From assembly GCF_001507435.1 (NCBI RefSeq), contig NZ_LMWH01000250.1, positions 1-58,236 on the forward strand: DNA of 58,236 bases, given 5' to 3'. A program made the position numbers and the translations under genes. The notes beneath the pieces are model-generated. The model ran no database searches. It was not told where the DNA came from and worked only from the letters and a program-made list of their open reading frames with translations. This document shows positions 46,246-55,352 of this stretch, piece by piece (position 1 is the stretch's first letter; every line of letters starts with the position of its first letter). This DNA is from Streptomyces sp. NRRL F-5122. GTDB lineage: Bacteria; Actinomycetota; Actinomycetes; Streptomycetales; Streptomycetaceae.

Positions 46246-46635
46246 GTCGACAAATACCGGCCTCCGACATCACGTGGCCAAGGGACGATCCGAGCCATAC
46301 AACTCATCCACAAGTCTTGACTATTACTCGACGAAGACATCCCCCGGCGACTGACCCCGCAGACCTGTAACGAGATTCAGCGGCGTCATCAGTGTCGCTG
46401 TCCGGCCGTTCACGGCCCGGCCCACGAGCGCAGCCGGACTGCCTGGCGACGCAGCCACCACGCGTGATCACGAGCCGGCCATTACTGGAGGCAAGCGCGT
46501 TTGTGCACTCCTGCTGGCCACTCGGAGCACCAAGGTTGGTCGCCCCGAGACAAGGGCTGATCGGCTGATCGGTCGCTGGGAGTAGGTCCTGAGCCTCAGG
46601 CGCGCTCAGCGCCGGCATGGCTAGGGTCGGGCCTT
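46246..46635. other. Intergenic region before the PPOX-fold gene
   Basis: 390 bases. I see no gene, no long inverted repeat and no IS remnant with confidence. Confidence 0.4.
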
Positions 46636-47097
46636 ATGGGGAACACAGGAATCGTTCGTCGCCGGACGGCGGAGCGTATGCGCGACGCTCTGGAGCGGCT
46701 TGTTACCGAGCGGGATGTATGGGTGTCGACGGCTCACCCTGATCACGGGCCGCACCAGGTGCCGTTGTGGTTCTTGTGGGATGGACGAGCAGTGTGGATG
46801 TGTACCAGCGTCACTTCCGTGACAGCGCGAAACGTCCGCAAAGAGCCGCGCGTGCGCCTGTCGCTACCGGACACCTTCGACGTCGTGCTTCTCCGGGGTG
46901 AGGCGGAGTGCTTCTCGGATGAGGAGGTGCCCGGAGGCGCAGCGGAGGCGTTCGCCGACAAGTTCGGGTGGGATCCACGCGTGGAAGAGAGTTCCTTTCT
47001 GTATGTATGCGTGGTCCCGAGGACTGTGCGCGCTTGGCGCGGCGAGCCGGAACTACGAGGGAGAGTCATCATGCGCGACGGTATGTGGCTCGAATAA
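46636..47097 (+). CDS. Pyridoxamine 5'-phosphate oxidase-fold protein (PPOX, probably F420- or flavin-dependent)
   Basis: 153 residues with the split-barrel pattern RDVWVSTAHPDHGPHQVPLW, then FLWDGRAVWMCT, then ARNVRKEPRVRLSLPD. This is the small PPOX family of actinobacteria, where members bind F420, FMN or heme and reduce varied substrates. The exact cofactor cannot be decided. It is likely monocistronic. Confidence 0.85.
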   Translation: MGNTGIVRRRTAERMRDALERLVTERDVWVSTAHPDHGPHQVPLWFLWDGRAVWMCTSVTSVTARNVRKEPRVRLSLPDTFDVVLLRGEAECFSDEEVPGGAAEAFADKFGWDPRVEESSFLYVCVVPRTVRAWRGEPELRGRVIMRDGMWLE

Positions 47098-47392
47098 TGG
47101 CCGTCCCTCGGTGGCGCGTCGGCATGGCCACAGTCCTCATCGGACGCCGCCGCCTGCCGGTCGTGCTCAAGGTTCCACCGGCAGCGGCGATGCCGATCCC
47201 AACGCTCGGCCCCGCATCAAAAACGGGAGGCGGAGGCGACCGTCGAACCGCCGCTGTTCTCCTCGCCCCGTGCGGTGTGCAGCGGTTCTTGGTACATGCT
47301 TTACACGACGCACGCAACTACGCCTCGCCCCTTCGTTGTCTGACAAGGAGTCGGGCCCGTCAGGGCTGTAGAGCGAGAGCACGGGGCAGGTC

Positions 47393-48385
47393 ATGGGACG
47401 GCGCAAGGGCGGCATAGGAATCTCACTCGTCACGGGTGTGATACTCCTGGGCGCGAGTGCATGCGGCACGGGCGGCAGCGAGAAGGCCAGCGGGGGCGAC
47501 GCAAGGGCCTCAGGCAGAGCGACCGCGAGCGCGTCTCCGTCACCTACGCATTCGAAGCCCGCGGGCCCACCGATGCTGCTGGAGACGATCACCCCGCAGA
47601 CCGGAACCACGGTAGGCGTGGCCATGCCGATCTCCGTGGTCTTCACGAACCCGGTGGCGGCGAAGGCGCGGGCCACGGTGGAGAAGCACCTGAAGGTGAG
47701 CGCCTCGCAGCCCGTGGCCGGCGCCTGGCACTGGTTCGGCGACAAGCGAGTCGACTGGCGACCGAAGGCGTACTGGCCCTCGGGCACGAAGGTGAAGATC
47801 GACGCTGACATGAAGGGCGTCAGCAACGGCAACGGACGGTACGGCGTGCACGGCTACACGCACACCTTCACGATCGGCGACGACGTGCGCGCCGATGTCT
47901 CAGTGGTCAACCACACCATGAAGGTGACCCGGAACGGCCAGGTGGTGCGCACCCTGTCGATCAATGCCGGCAGCGCGGAGTTTCCGACGTGGAACGGCAC
48001 AATGGCCGTCATCGACAAGCAGGAGAAGGTCCACATGACCTCCTGCAGCGTCGGCATCAGCTGCGACAAGGGCAATCCCAACTACTACGACCTGACGCTG
48101 CCCTGGGACGTCCACCTGACCCAGACCGGCACGTACGTGCATTATTCGACTGGCGACCCCACCCCGGGCAGCGGCAGTGCCCGCGGCTCGCACGGTTGCG
48201 TCCATCTGTCCCTGTCGGACGCCAAGTGGTTCTACGGCCAGGTGAAGCAGGGCGACCCCGTCACCATTACCGGCTCGCCCCGCGCCAAGGCCCCGGCCGA
48301 CAACGGCTACGCCGACTTCAACCTGGGATGGGACCAGTGGCTCGCGCGCAGCGCGTCCGGGACGGGGACGACCGCGACGCTGTGA
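47393..48385 (+). CDS. L,D-transpeptidase lipoprotein (Ig-like + YkuD)
   Basis: 330 residues. The signal peptide ends in an LGASAC lipobox. A Ser/Thr linker leads to an Ig-like domain (TITPQTGTTVGVAMPISVVF, VTNPVAAKA-like). The YkuD catalytic domain has its nucleophile Cys (about residue 268) in GSHGCVHLSLSDAKWFY. Such enzymes form 3-3 peptidoglycan cross-links in actinobacteria. A CDKGNPNYYD insertion is typical of the Ldt_Mt2-like group. The gene is convergent with the DUF305 gene. Confidence 0.93.
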   Translation: MGRRKGGIGISLVTGVILLGASACGTGGSEKASGGDARASGRATASASPSPTHSKPAGPPMLLETITPQTGTTVGVAMPISVVFTNPVAAKARATVEKHLKVSASQPVAGAWHWFGDKRVDWRPKAYWPSGTKVKIDADMKGVSNGNGRYGVHGYTHTFTIGDDVRADVSVVNHTMKVTRNGQVVRTLSINAGSAEFPTWNGTMAVIDKQEKVHMTSCSVGISCDKGNPNYYDLTLPWDVHLTQTGTYVHYSTGDPTPGSGSARGSHGCVHLSLSDAKWFYGQVKQGDPVTITGSPRAKAPADNGYADFNLGWDQWLARSASGTGTTATL

Positions 48386-48410
48386 AGGGGTGCGGCGACA
48401 GTGCCCTTCA
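48383..48410. terminator. Weak hairpin between convergent genes
   Basis: TGAAGGG (48383-48389, including the L,D-transpeptidase stop) pairs with CCCTTCA (48404-48410). The stem is short and the 14-base loop is long, so terminator function is uncertain. Confidence 0.35.
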
Positions 48411-48450
48411 GTCGGCACACGTCTGCCATGCGAGGTCGGGCGGGCACAGA

Positions 48451-50331
48451 TCAGGAGCCGCCCGCGGCGGGGGCGGGCTCCGGGGAGGGGCTTTCCGGGG
48501 GCGGCATGGGTTGGAACCGGTCCTGAACGGCCACAGCGGTACTGCTGCCCGCAGGTGTGATGATCAGGTACCGCTGGTCCGGCGCTGACGCTGCGGACTT
48601 CGGCGGTGTGAGTACTTCGCGCAGGAGCCCGACGGCCTGACCGATCTGTGCCCCCGCGGCGTTGGCGGTGAACATGGTGAGCGCCTGCTTGAGGCCGAAG
48701 GGGGCCGTGCGCCTTTCGGTGAGCCAAAGGGTGTAGTTCTTGCCGGGGTTCAGTCCGGTGGCCGCGATCTGGAGGAGGTCCAGAGCGCCGAGCGCGTTCA
48801 CCGAGACGGTGGCGTGAGCGCGCTCGCCACTACCCTTGGGCGGCGACAGGGTGAGGTGGCCTGCTTTACCGGCGACCCCGATCGGCTGGAGGTTGGCGTT
48901 CCCAGAGCCTCTGGGAACGGCGCGCGGCACGTAGAGCAGTTGCTGAGGCTGCTGGCCCACCCGGATGGTTGCGATCACCTTGTTCTTGAGGGTGTCGACG
49001 GCGACGACCGCATCCTGGTTCTCCAGTCCGACGTAGACACGCGTACCGTCACCGGAGCCCCAGATCCCGTGCGGCAGATCGCCGGTGGGGATGGTGGCCA
49101 CCAGACTGGGGCTGCTGCCGCGGCGATAGACCTTGATGACGTTCTCCCCGCCCACCGTCACATAGGCGAACTTGCCGGCGCTGTTGTCGACGAGGGCGAC
49201 ATGGTTGGTGATCGGTCCGCTGTCGATCGTGGAGAGGATCCGGAAGGGCGGCCGGGTGCTCATGATCTGGGTCTTGCCGCTGTCCTTGAGGGTGAACCAC
49301 ACCTCGCTGCCGTCACGGCTCACCGCCAGGTTCGGCGAGAAGGGGCTGGCTTGCGGCACTCGGGCCACGACACGGTAGGTCTCGGTGTCGACGACGTCGA
49401 GCTCGGGGGTGAAACTCGAGGGAACGAAGGCATATTTGCCGTCCGGGCGGAACAGCACCATGCCGGGTCCGTTGGCGGTCGTGACGCGGCGCTTCTCCCG
49501 CATCCGTACGGGGTCGATCACCGATACGTAGTTCTCGCCACGAACGGTGGCCCACAACTCTTTGCCGTCGGGCGTGAAGAACGCCTCGTGCGGCGACCGG
49601 CCGATGTACACGACGCCCTTGACCTTGTTGGTGGAGGTGTCGATGAGGGTGACCGAGTTGGAGCCGATGGAGACGGTGGCCAGCGTCCGGTGATCGGGGG
49701 AGAAACCGCCCCCGTGGACCAGCAGTTGGTTCTTGTACAGGGGACTGAGTGAACCGGGTACTGGATCGCCGAGGCGGATCACTCCGAGGAGGCGGTTCGT
49801 GGCGGGGTTGATCACGGAGACGGTGTTGGACGTCTGGTCCGAGGTGTAGACGCGGTCCTGGCTGGATATCGGGATGTCCGGATCTGCGGGGTCCGTCGAC
49901 GACCGACGCTGCGCCCCCGACGGTGTTCCTGGTAGAGACGCTTTCCGAGAGGATGCGGACTTGGCCGACAGCCGACCTTCCATCACAGCGATCTCTTGCT
50001 GCTGGGTCACGATGATTTCCTGTGCCAGGCGTCGTAGGACAGGGTCCTTGCCGTGTTCCAGGACGGCTTTGGCCATGGCGATGGCTCCCTGATGATGGGG
50101 CACCATCATCGCCGCGAAGTCGTGGTCCGGATCGCCGGTCATGGAGGAGCCGGCCATGGCTTTTGTCATGGCCTGCATGCTCTGATTCATCTCCTGGGAG
50201 AAGGACGTGGTGTCCGCGTGGCCCATATGCGGGTGGACCGAGCCGGTGTCGGCTTGGCAGGCGATCAGACCCAAGACCATCGTTCCGGCGATGCCGGTGA
50301 GGCGGAGTCGATGATGTGTTCTGGGTGCCAT
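48451..50331 (-). CDS. Lipoprotein fusing DUF305 to a YVTN-type beta-propeller
   Basis: 626 residues, AGGGAG upstream of the ATG. The signal peptide has lipobox LGLIAC. DUF305 covers about 30-130, with the metal/His-rich signature AAMMVPHHQGAIAMAKAVLE. About 165-480 is a YVTN/NHL propeller (TVSVINPATNRLLGVIRLG, SVTLIDTSTNKVKGVVYIG, VVAVDTLKNKVIATIRVG). The end is a further beta domain (LDLLQIAATGLNPGKNYTLW) and a proline tail. DUF305 proteins are ferritin-like and are often linked to copper or metal homeostasis. The fusion to a propeller is less usual. Confidence 0.87.
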   Translation of the reverse strand: MAPRTHHRLRLTGIAGTMVLGLIACQADTGSVHPHMGHADTTSFSQEMNQSMQAMTKAMAGSSMTGDPDHDFAAMMVPHHQGAIAMAKAVLEHGKDPVLRRLAQEIIVTQQQEIAVMEGRLSAKSASSRKASLPGTPSGAQRRSSTDPADPDIPISSQDRVYTSDQTSNTVSVINPATNRLLGVIRLGDPVPGSLSPLYKNQLLVHGGGFSPDHRTLATVSIGSNSVTLIDTSTNKVKGVVYIGRSPHEAFFTPDGKELWATVRGENYVSVIDPVRMREKRRVTTANGPGMVLFRPDGKYAFVPSSFTPELDVVDTETYRVVARVPQASPFSPNLAVSRDGSEVWFTLKDSGKTQIMSTRPPFRILSTIDSGPITNHVALVDNSAGKFAYVTVGGENVIKVYRRGSSPSLVATIPTGDLPHGIWGSGDGTRVYVGLENQDAVVAVDTLKNKVIATIRVGQQPQQLLYVPRAVPRGSGNANLQPIGVAGKAGHLTLSPPKGSGERAHATVSVNALGALDLLQIAATGLNPGKNYTLWLTERRTAPFGLKQALTMFTANAAGAQIGQAVGLLREVLTPPKSAASAPDQRYLIITPAGSSTAVAVQDRFQPMPPPESPSPEPAPAAGGS

Positions 50332-51039
50332 GCAGTCTCCCTGGCTCCGCCGCCGATTCGATGAGCGCCTTGGTCCCCAAGGCATGCGCCTGCACGTCAG
50401 TCTTTTGACCAGGCAGAGCGTTGTCACTTTTTGACGTGCAGAGGGGTGACGGCCGTTCATGACGTCGAGCGTCTCGTCGGGGTGGCAGGGGAGCGGAACC
50501 GCTCACAGTGCAGGGACGTGACCGGCCCGGGGCGGTGGGAGGCGCGCGAGGGGCGTCCGGCGGCCGCTTCGGCCGCGTCTGTTTCACGGCCTGGACCTGG
50601 CGCGCGGCGACTCGGTCCCTGACGTTTCTCCTGAATCGGACCCCAGTCGGTGGCGGAACCACCGGGAGGTGATCGACGCAATCGTCTTCGAGGTCCGGCT
50701 GTGGTGCCGAGGGGCTGGGTGGGCCTGGTGATGGTTGGTGTGCCGCCGGTCGCGGTGCGGGGGTGGCGGTGGGTGATGGAGCCGGGACCGCAGGGTTTTA
50801 CGGCGGGCTGATTCGCTGGAGTGGCAACGGCCCAGGGCCTGGCTGCCGCGGGGCATGACGATGGTGACGGGTCGGGTGGCGCCTGCCGTCCGGCTGCTCG
50901 CTCAGCATGGGCGACCGACCCTGCAGCGGTCTTCCACCTGCCTGAGAGTTCCAGCCGGTCATTCGTCACGCAGCCCCTCCTGTGATGCGGCCGGACGACG
51001 GGGCGTTGACGCATTCCGATATAGGCATATGATGGCGGC
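50332..51039. other. Intergenic region with a possible IS5-type transposase scrap
   Basis: About 700 bases. Around 50629-50715 the rightward frame reads SPESDPSRWRNHREVIDAIV then FEVRLWCRG. This resembles the DHREVINGILFRVRTGVQW region near the N-terminus of IS5-family transposases. The match is short and ends at once. The rest shows nothing recognisable. Confidence 0.4.
51019..51030 (+). promoter_or_regulatory. Possible ArsR operator
   Basis: ATAT-AGGC-ATAT lies 9 bases before the ArsR start. ArsR-type sites often use ATA-N-TAT-like arms. It may also overlap the -10 region, as the message has almost no leader. Confidence 0.4.
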
Positions 51040-51402
51040 ATGGCACGAGCGGCAACCACCTCGGACGCGTTCAACGCGATAGCCGAACCACAGCGACGGG
51101 AGATCCTGGTGCTGCTGCGGGGCGGCGAGCGGCCGGTGACCGACCTGGCGCGGGACCTGGGGATGACCCAGCCGCAGGCTTCCAAGCACCTGCGCGTCCT
51201 CCGGGAGGTCGGGCTGGTGCAGGTCCGCGGGGCGGGCAAGCAGCGGCTGTACGGCCTGGACGCCCGCGGGCTGCGGCCGATCCACGAGTGGGTGGGCGGC
51301 TTCGAGCGATTCTGGAACGAGAGCTTCGACCGGCTGGACGAGTACGTGCAGGAGTTGAAGCAGGCAAGGCAGGAGGGACCACAAGATGGCGACGACCAGT
51401 AG
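51040..51402 (+). CDS. ArsR family transcriptional regulator
   Basis: 120 residues. The winged helix is AIAEPQRREILVLLRGGERP, then VTDLARDLGMTQPQASKHLR, then VLREVGLVQVRGAGKQRLYG. There are no metal-binding cysteines, so it is not a classic arsenic or zinc sensor. It belongs to the ArsR group that is regularly encoded with SRPBCC (AHSA1) proteins. Its end overlaps the SRPBCC gene by 17 bases. Confidence 0.93.
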   Translation: MARAATTSDAFNAIAEPQRREILVLLRGGERPVTDLARDLGMTQPQASKHLRVLREVGLVQVRGAGKQRLYGLDARGLRPIHEWVGGFERFWNESFDRLDEYVQELKQARQEGPQDGDDQ

Positions 51403-51958
51403 CGGCGGCGAGGCTGTGCACGGGATCACGGACCGCGAAGTCGTGATCTCCCGGGTGATCGGCGCCCCGCGGGAGCTGGTGTTCGAGGCGTTCACGGGAG
51501 TCCGGCACCTGTCGCGGTGGTGGGGACCGGAGGGCTTCACCACCACGACACGGTCCTTCGAGTTCCGCGTCGGCGGGGAGTGGGACTTCGTGATGCACGG
51601 GCCGGACGGGATCGACTACCAGGAGTGGATCACCTGGCGGGAGATCGTGCCGCCGGAGCGGATCGCGCTGCTCCACGGCGAGTCCCGCGACGACCCGAAC
51701 GCCTTCGAGTCGGTCCTTACCTTCGAGCCGGCCGGCGAGCAGACCCGGATCGTGATGCGCACGGTGTTCCCCACCAAGGAACTTCGCGACGAGGCCGTGG
51801 AGAAATACCACGCGATCGAGGGCGGCGAACAGACGCTGCGCAACCTGGCGGCCTACGTCACGGAGGCAGCCCGGGAGCGGTCCACGGGCCGCGGGCCGGC
51901 GACCGCCGGCGAGACCATGACTGACCGGGAGGCCGGGCGGGAAGGGACGGAGCGCTGA
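51386..51958 (+). CDS. SRPBCC (AHSA1/activator of Hsp90 ATPase-like) domain protein
   Basis: 190 residues: VISRVIGAPRELVFEAFTGV, RWWGPEGFTTTTRSFEFRVG, EWDFVMHGPDGIDYQEWI, MRTVFPTKELRDEAVEKYHA. This is the START-like hydrophobic-pocket fold. In ArsR-SRPBCC pairs the ligand is generally unknown. It overlaps both neighbours (17 bases upstream, one base downstream), indicating one operon. Confidence 0.92.
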   Translation: MATTSSGGEAVHGITDREVVISRVIGAPRELVFEAFTGVRHLSRWWGPEGFTTTTRSFEFRVGGEWDFVMHGPDGIDYQEWITWREIVPPERIALLHGESRDDPNAFESVLTFEPAGEQTRIVMRTVFPTKELRDEAVEKYHAIEGGEQTLRNLAAYVTEAARERSTGRGPATAGETMTDREAGREGTER

Positions 51959-52623
51959 TGGCCGGGAAGGTGTTCTTCAGTGTGACGATGTCACTGGACG
52001 GCTTCATGGCCCCCGAGGCCGTGCCCGTCGAGGACGTCTTCTCGCCCGAAGGTCGGAACGACCCGAGGGTCCAGCGCTGGATGACGAAGTGGTCGGAACT
52101 GCAGGCGTGGGCGTTCCCGCAGCGGTGGTTCCGGGAGAACCTCAAGCTCGGCGAGGGCGGCGAGGAAGGACTCGACAACGACATCGCACGGGCGACGTAC
52201 GAGCGCACCGGCGCGAGCGTCATGGGCAAGCGCATGTTCGACGGCGGCGAGCTGGCCTGGCCGGAGGAGGCGCCGTTCCACACCCCCGTGTTCGTCGTCA
52301 CCCACACCAAGCGTGACCCGTGGGAGCGGCCGGGCGGCACCACCTTCCACTTCGTCAACGACGGCATCGAGAGCACGCTGCTCCAGGCCCGCGAGGCCGC
52401 CGGCGACCGCGACGTGCGCATCGCCGGCGGTGCCGAGACCATCCAGGAGTATCTCGACAGCGGTCTGATCGACGAGTTCTCGATCACGCTCGCGCCCGTG
52501 CTGTTCGGGACCGGTATCCGCCTGTTCGACCGTGTGGACCCCGCGCACCTCGCGCTGGAGCAGACCCGCACGGACGCATCGTCCCGGGCGACCCACCTGA
52601 CCTACACCGTCGCGAAACGCTAG
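51958..52623 (+). CDS. Dihydrofolate reductase-family protein (RibD C-terminal-like)
   Basis: 221 residues: KVFFSVTMSLDGFMAPE, GASVMGKRMFDGGELAW, VFVVTHTKRDPWERPGGTTF, VRIAGGAETIQEYLDSGLID, LAPVLFGTGIRLFD. This is the 'dihydrofolate reductase family' of stand-alone RibD_C-like reductases that use NADPH. The substrate is unknown. It is the third gene of the ArsR operon, and its ATG overlaps the SRPBCC stop. Confidence 0.92.
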   Translation: MAGKVFFSVTMSLDGFMAPEAVPVEDVFSPEGRNDPRVQRWMTKWSELQAWAFPQRWFRENLKLGEGGEEGLDNDIARATYERTGASVMGKRMFDGGELAWPEEAPFHTPVFVVTHTKRDPWERPGGTTFHFVNDGIESTLLQAREAAGDRDVRIAGGAETIQEYLDSGLIDEFSITLAPVLFGTGIRLFDRVDPAHLALEQTRTDASSRATHLTYTVAKR

Positions 52624-52885
52624 CCCACGTTCCCGCAGCGTGCGGTGCTGGCGGGACTGACATACCCAGCCGTCCATCGATCCGGGTCGGCCTCAGATGT
52701 TTCTCCGGGCGCAGGTGGACGGTCCTGCACACCACCGGTTGTGGTGTACGCGACGGACTGCGGTGCGACCGCGGGTCGTGCCCGGGCTTTCGGGACGTGT
52801 CCTCGCGAGGCGACGGCGGAGCTCCGGTGCCGTCGATTGTCATCCTGGCACCGGAGTTCCGCGCGTAATCGCCGTTGATGCTGGG

Positions 52886-53641
52886 TCAGATGCTGAAACC
52901 GCCGTCGACGGTGAGCAGCGCGCCCGTGATGTACGAGGCCTTGTCGCTCGCGAGGAAGGCGACCGCCTTGGCGATCTCCTCGGTGGTGCCGAAGCGGCCG
53001 AGAGGCGTCCCGGCGATCTGCGTGGCCGCGAAGGGACCGTCCGAGGGGTTCATGTCGGTGTCGACGGCCCCGGGGCGGACGACGTTGACGGTGATGCCGC
53101 GTGGGCCGAGGTCACGCGCCCAGCCGCGGGCGAGTTGGTCGACGGCGGCCTTGCTCGCCGCGTATTCGGCAACACCTGGAGCGGCGATGCGCTCGGCGAC
53201 GATGCTTCCCACCAGGACGACGCGCCCACCGTCGGGCAGGAACCGCGTCGCGGAATGCGTGGTGACGATGGTCCCCAGCACATTGGTGGCCATCATCTTC
53301 CGGACTCCTTCGAGGAGTTCCAGCTCCAGCTGGTCCACCGTTCCCATGACCGCGATGCCGGCGGAGTTCACAAGCACGTCGATTTGCCCGCCCAGGAACT
53401 CCGCAGCCTGCTCGACGGCGGTCGACGCCTCATGGGGATCCGTCTGGTCGGCCTGCACGGCGAGCGCCTTCGCGCCGAGAGCGGCCAGTTCGGCGACGAC
53501 CTCGTCAGCCTGCTTACCCGCCTTCTGATATGTGATGACGACGTTCGCGCCCTCGCGGGCCAGTTCACGGGCAATCCCGGCACCGATGCCCCGCGACCCT
53601 CCGGTCACGAGAGCGGTCTTGCCTTCAAGCGCCTTGGACAT
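52886..53641 (-). CDS. Short-chain dehydrogenase/reductase (FabG-like)
   Basis: 251 residues: TGGSRGIGAGIARELAREGA (cofactor), VLVNSAGIAVMG, the catalytic YAASK in VAEYAASKAAVD, PGAVDTDMNP and a C-terminal SYITGALLTVDGGFSI. It is a close relative in layout of the SDR at 56800-57552 (same GPRGVTVN/GPRGITVN and TDTDMNPSDGP/TDTNPADGP region). Its promoter carries a MerR-type element, and the substrate is unknown. Confidence 0.93.
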   Translation of the reverse strand: MSKALEGKTALVTGGSRGIGAGIARELAREGANVVITYQKAGKQADEVVAELAALGAKALAVQADQTDPHEASTAVEQAAEFLGGQIDVLVNSAGIAVMGTVDQLELELLEGVRKMMATNVLGTIVTTHSATRFLPDGGRVVLVGSIVAERIAAPGVAEYAASKAAVDQLARGWARDLGPRGITVNVVRPGAVDTDMNPSDGPFAATQIAGTPLGRFGTTEEIAKAVAFLASDKASYITGALLTVDGGFSI

Positions 53642-54270
53642 GGTGATCTCCCTGTGCGTTCAGCCGATCTGCGTTACTCGGCCGAACCTAAAGATTGACA
53701 TTAGTGTGAAGGTCAAGCGCTGAAGAGGTGACGTGCTTCACGTTGACGGGCGGCGCCTGGGTCTGCCGCTTCGGCGCAGTGACGTCGCCCTTCGCAGCGG
53801 GATTCCGGGCCAGGCTTCCTTGTGCATGATCGAAGCCCGGATTCGTCCGGCGAGGATCCGCGGTAGTTGCGGGGGTGTGAGGGAGGGCGGAGGTGATGCA
53901 GGTGCGACCGCCGCCGTGGCGCTGGACGTCAATGGCAAGGCTGTGCGGGCCCGCCATGACGCCCGGGGGTAGAGCGATTGGGACGAGTCGCCCTCGCGGA
54001 ATGTGCGATCGCGGACGTACTGGAGGAGCGTTTCGATCTTTCTGCCATGGAGACGAGGTGGGAGGGGTGTCCGGTCAGCCACCATCGACCATGGCCAATG
54101 GGACGAGGTCCATCGGTTCAGGGAATGCGAGGCCGAGCGTGCAGGGGGGAAGGATTGGCGACCGACCCGCTACCTTGCATGCGGAGTGGTGCTCCCCGAA
54201 CGCATTCGGGTGCCGTGCAACGGCCTTGGCCGGTCTCCCTGGCGTACGGACCGCGGAATCGCAGAAGACA
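53642..54270. other. Intergenic region upstream of the SDR gene
   Basis: 629 bases. Only the MerR-type promoter at its left end is clear. A rightward fragment around 53900-53970 (AAVALDVNGKAVRARHDARG) and an opposite-strand fragment have coding-like composition. Neither has a start, a family match or continuity, so at most this is old debris. Confidence 0.4.
53685..53716 (-). promoter_or_regulatory. MerR-type promoter of the SDR gene
   Basis: On the minus strand, TTGACC (53716-53711) and TAGGTT (53690-53685) are separated by 20 bases, an over-long spacer. The spacer region is part of an inverted repeat TTGAC-N12-GTCAA (53695-53716). Over-long spacers centred on a dyad are the hallmark of MerR/SoxR-activated promoters. 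No MerR gene is in the window. Confidence 0.65.
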
Positions 54271-55260
54271 TCAGGCTTGGCGGGCGTAGGAAGCGAGGCG
54301 ATCCGCGAACGCTTCGATGAGGTCGCGCAGTTCATCGGGGCGCTCGACGACGAACGGCCGGTCGAGTGAGGCGAGTACCGGAGGCAACCAGTCAAGCCGC
54401 TCCGCCCGTAGCTCGACGTGTAGCCAACGCTCGGCCGCCCGGTCCTGGCCCGACTGGGACTCGTGCTCCTCCAGGCTCGCGATGCTGGCGGGAAGGTGGG
54501 CGCGGATCTGCTGGGGTGTGCCGTGGATCCGCAAGGTCACCTCATGTTGGTACTCGGCCGTGGCAAACCCCGACAACACGCGCTGTGCCGGACCGGGACC
54601 CTCGGGCGCTTCGAAAGTGCCGGGCAGCGTCCTTGCGTCCGCGATGCGATCGAGCCGGAAGGTTCGGTCCTCGCCGATCTGAGGGTCCTTGCCGGTGACA
54701 TACCACCGGCCTGAATGGGCGACGATCCCGTACGTATGGAGGGTGCGTTCGGTGCGCCGTCCGTTGCGGTCGGTGTAGCGGATCGAGACCGGTCGGTGGT
54801 GGCGCACCGCATCGGCGAAGGTGAGCAGGACCCCGGTGTCCGGGGCTTCGAACTCGCCGGGCTGATCCGTGAAGGCGAGATCCTGCAGGAGTGTGTCCAG
54901 TCGGCGGGCGATGTGCTTGGGCAGTACCCGCCGGATCTTTGCCGATGCCGTCTCGTTCGCCGTGCGCTCCGTCGTCGTCAACCCTGCTCGCCGCCCGGCG
55001 ACCAGGCCGAGCAGTACGGCCAGCGCTTCGTCTTCGCTGAGCATGAGCGGAGGCAAGCGGTACCCGGGAGCGAGGCGGTACCCGCCGTAGCGGCCGCGCA
55101 CCGATTCCACGGGGACGCCCAGGTCGGTCAGATGCTCCACATACCGCCGCACGGTGCGCCCCTCGACGCCGAGCCGGTCGGTGAGTTCGGCCACAGTCCG
55201 GGTGCCGCCCGATTGCAGTAGCTCCAGGAGTGTCAGCACGCGGCCGGTGGGTCGGGGCAT
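54271..55260 (-). CDS. WYL-domain YafY-type transcriptional regulator
   Basis: 329 residues. The N-terminal HTH is RVLTLLELLQSGGTRTVAEL, then LGVEGRTVRRYVEHL. The WYL domain covers about 130-310 (VSIRYTDRNGRRTERTL, YGIVAHSGRWYVTGKD, RTFRLDRIADARTL) and a WCX C-terminus follows. WYL domains bind nucleic-acid or nucleotide ligands. It is divergent from a VOC-family gene with a palindrome in between, which fits repression of both genes. GTG 55266 is an alternative start. Confidence 0.93.
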   Translation of the reverse strand: MPRPTGRVLTLLELLQSGGTRTVAELTDRLGVEGRTVRRYVEHLTDLGVPVESVRGRYGGYRLAPGYRLPPLMLSEDEALAVLLGLVAGRRAGLTTTERTANETASAKIRRVLPKHIARRLDTLLQDLAFTDQPGEFEAPDTGVLLTFADAVRHHRPVSIRYTDRNGRRTERTLHTYGIVAHSGRWYVTGKDPQIGEDRTFRLDRIADARTLPGTFEAPEGPGPAQRVLSGFATAEYQHEVTLRIHGTPQQIRAHLPASIASLEEHESQSGQDRAAERWLHVELRAERLDWLPPVLASLDRPFVVERPDELRDLIEAFADRLASYARQA

Positions 55261-55283
55261 GTGCACACCTTAACGCGAATACA

Positions 55284-55298
55284 GGACCGATTCTGTCC
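55284..55298. promoter_or_regulatory. Palindromic operator between the WYL regulator and the VOC gene
   Basis: GGACCGATTCTGTCC is a 15-base palindrome with one mismatched pair. It is centred in the 92-base divergent gap. It is the only dyad there and the obvious target of the adjacent YafY-type regulator. Confidence 0.65.
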
Positions 55299-55352
55299 GC
55301 TATCTCTCCTAGCCTGCGAAGTGCATGCCTTCAGCACAACCGAGGAGATCCC

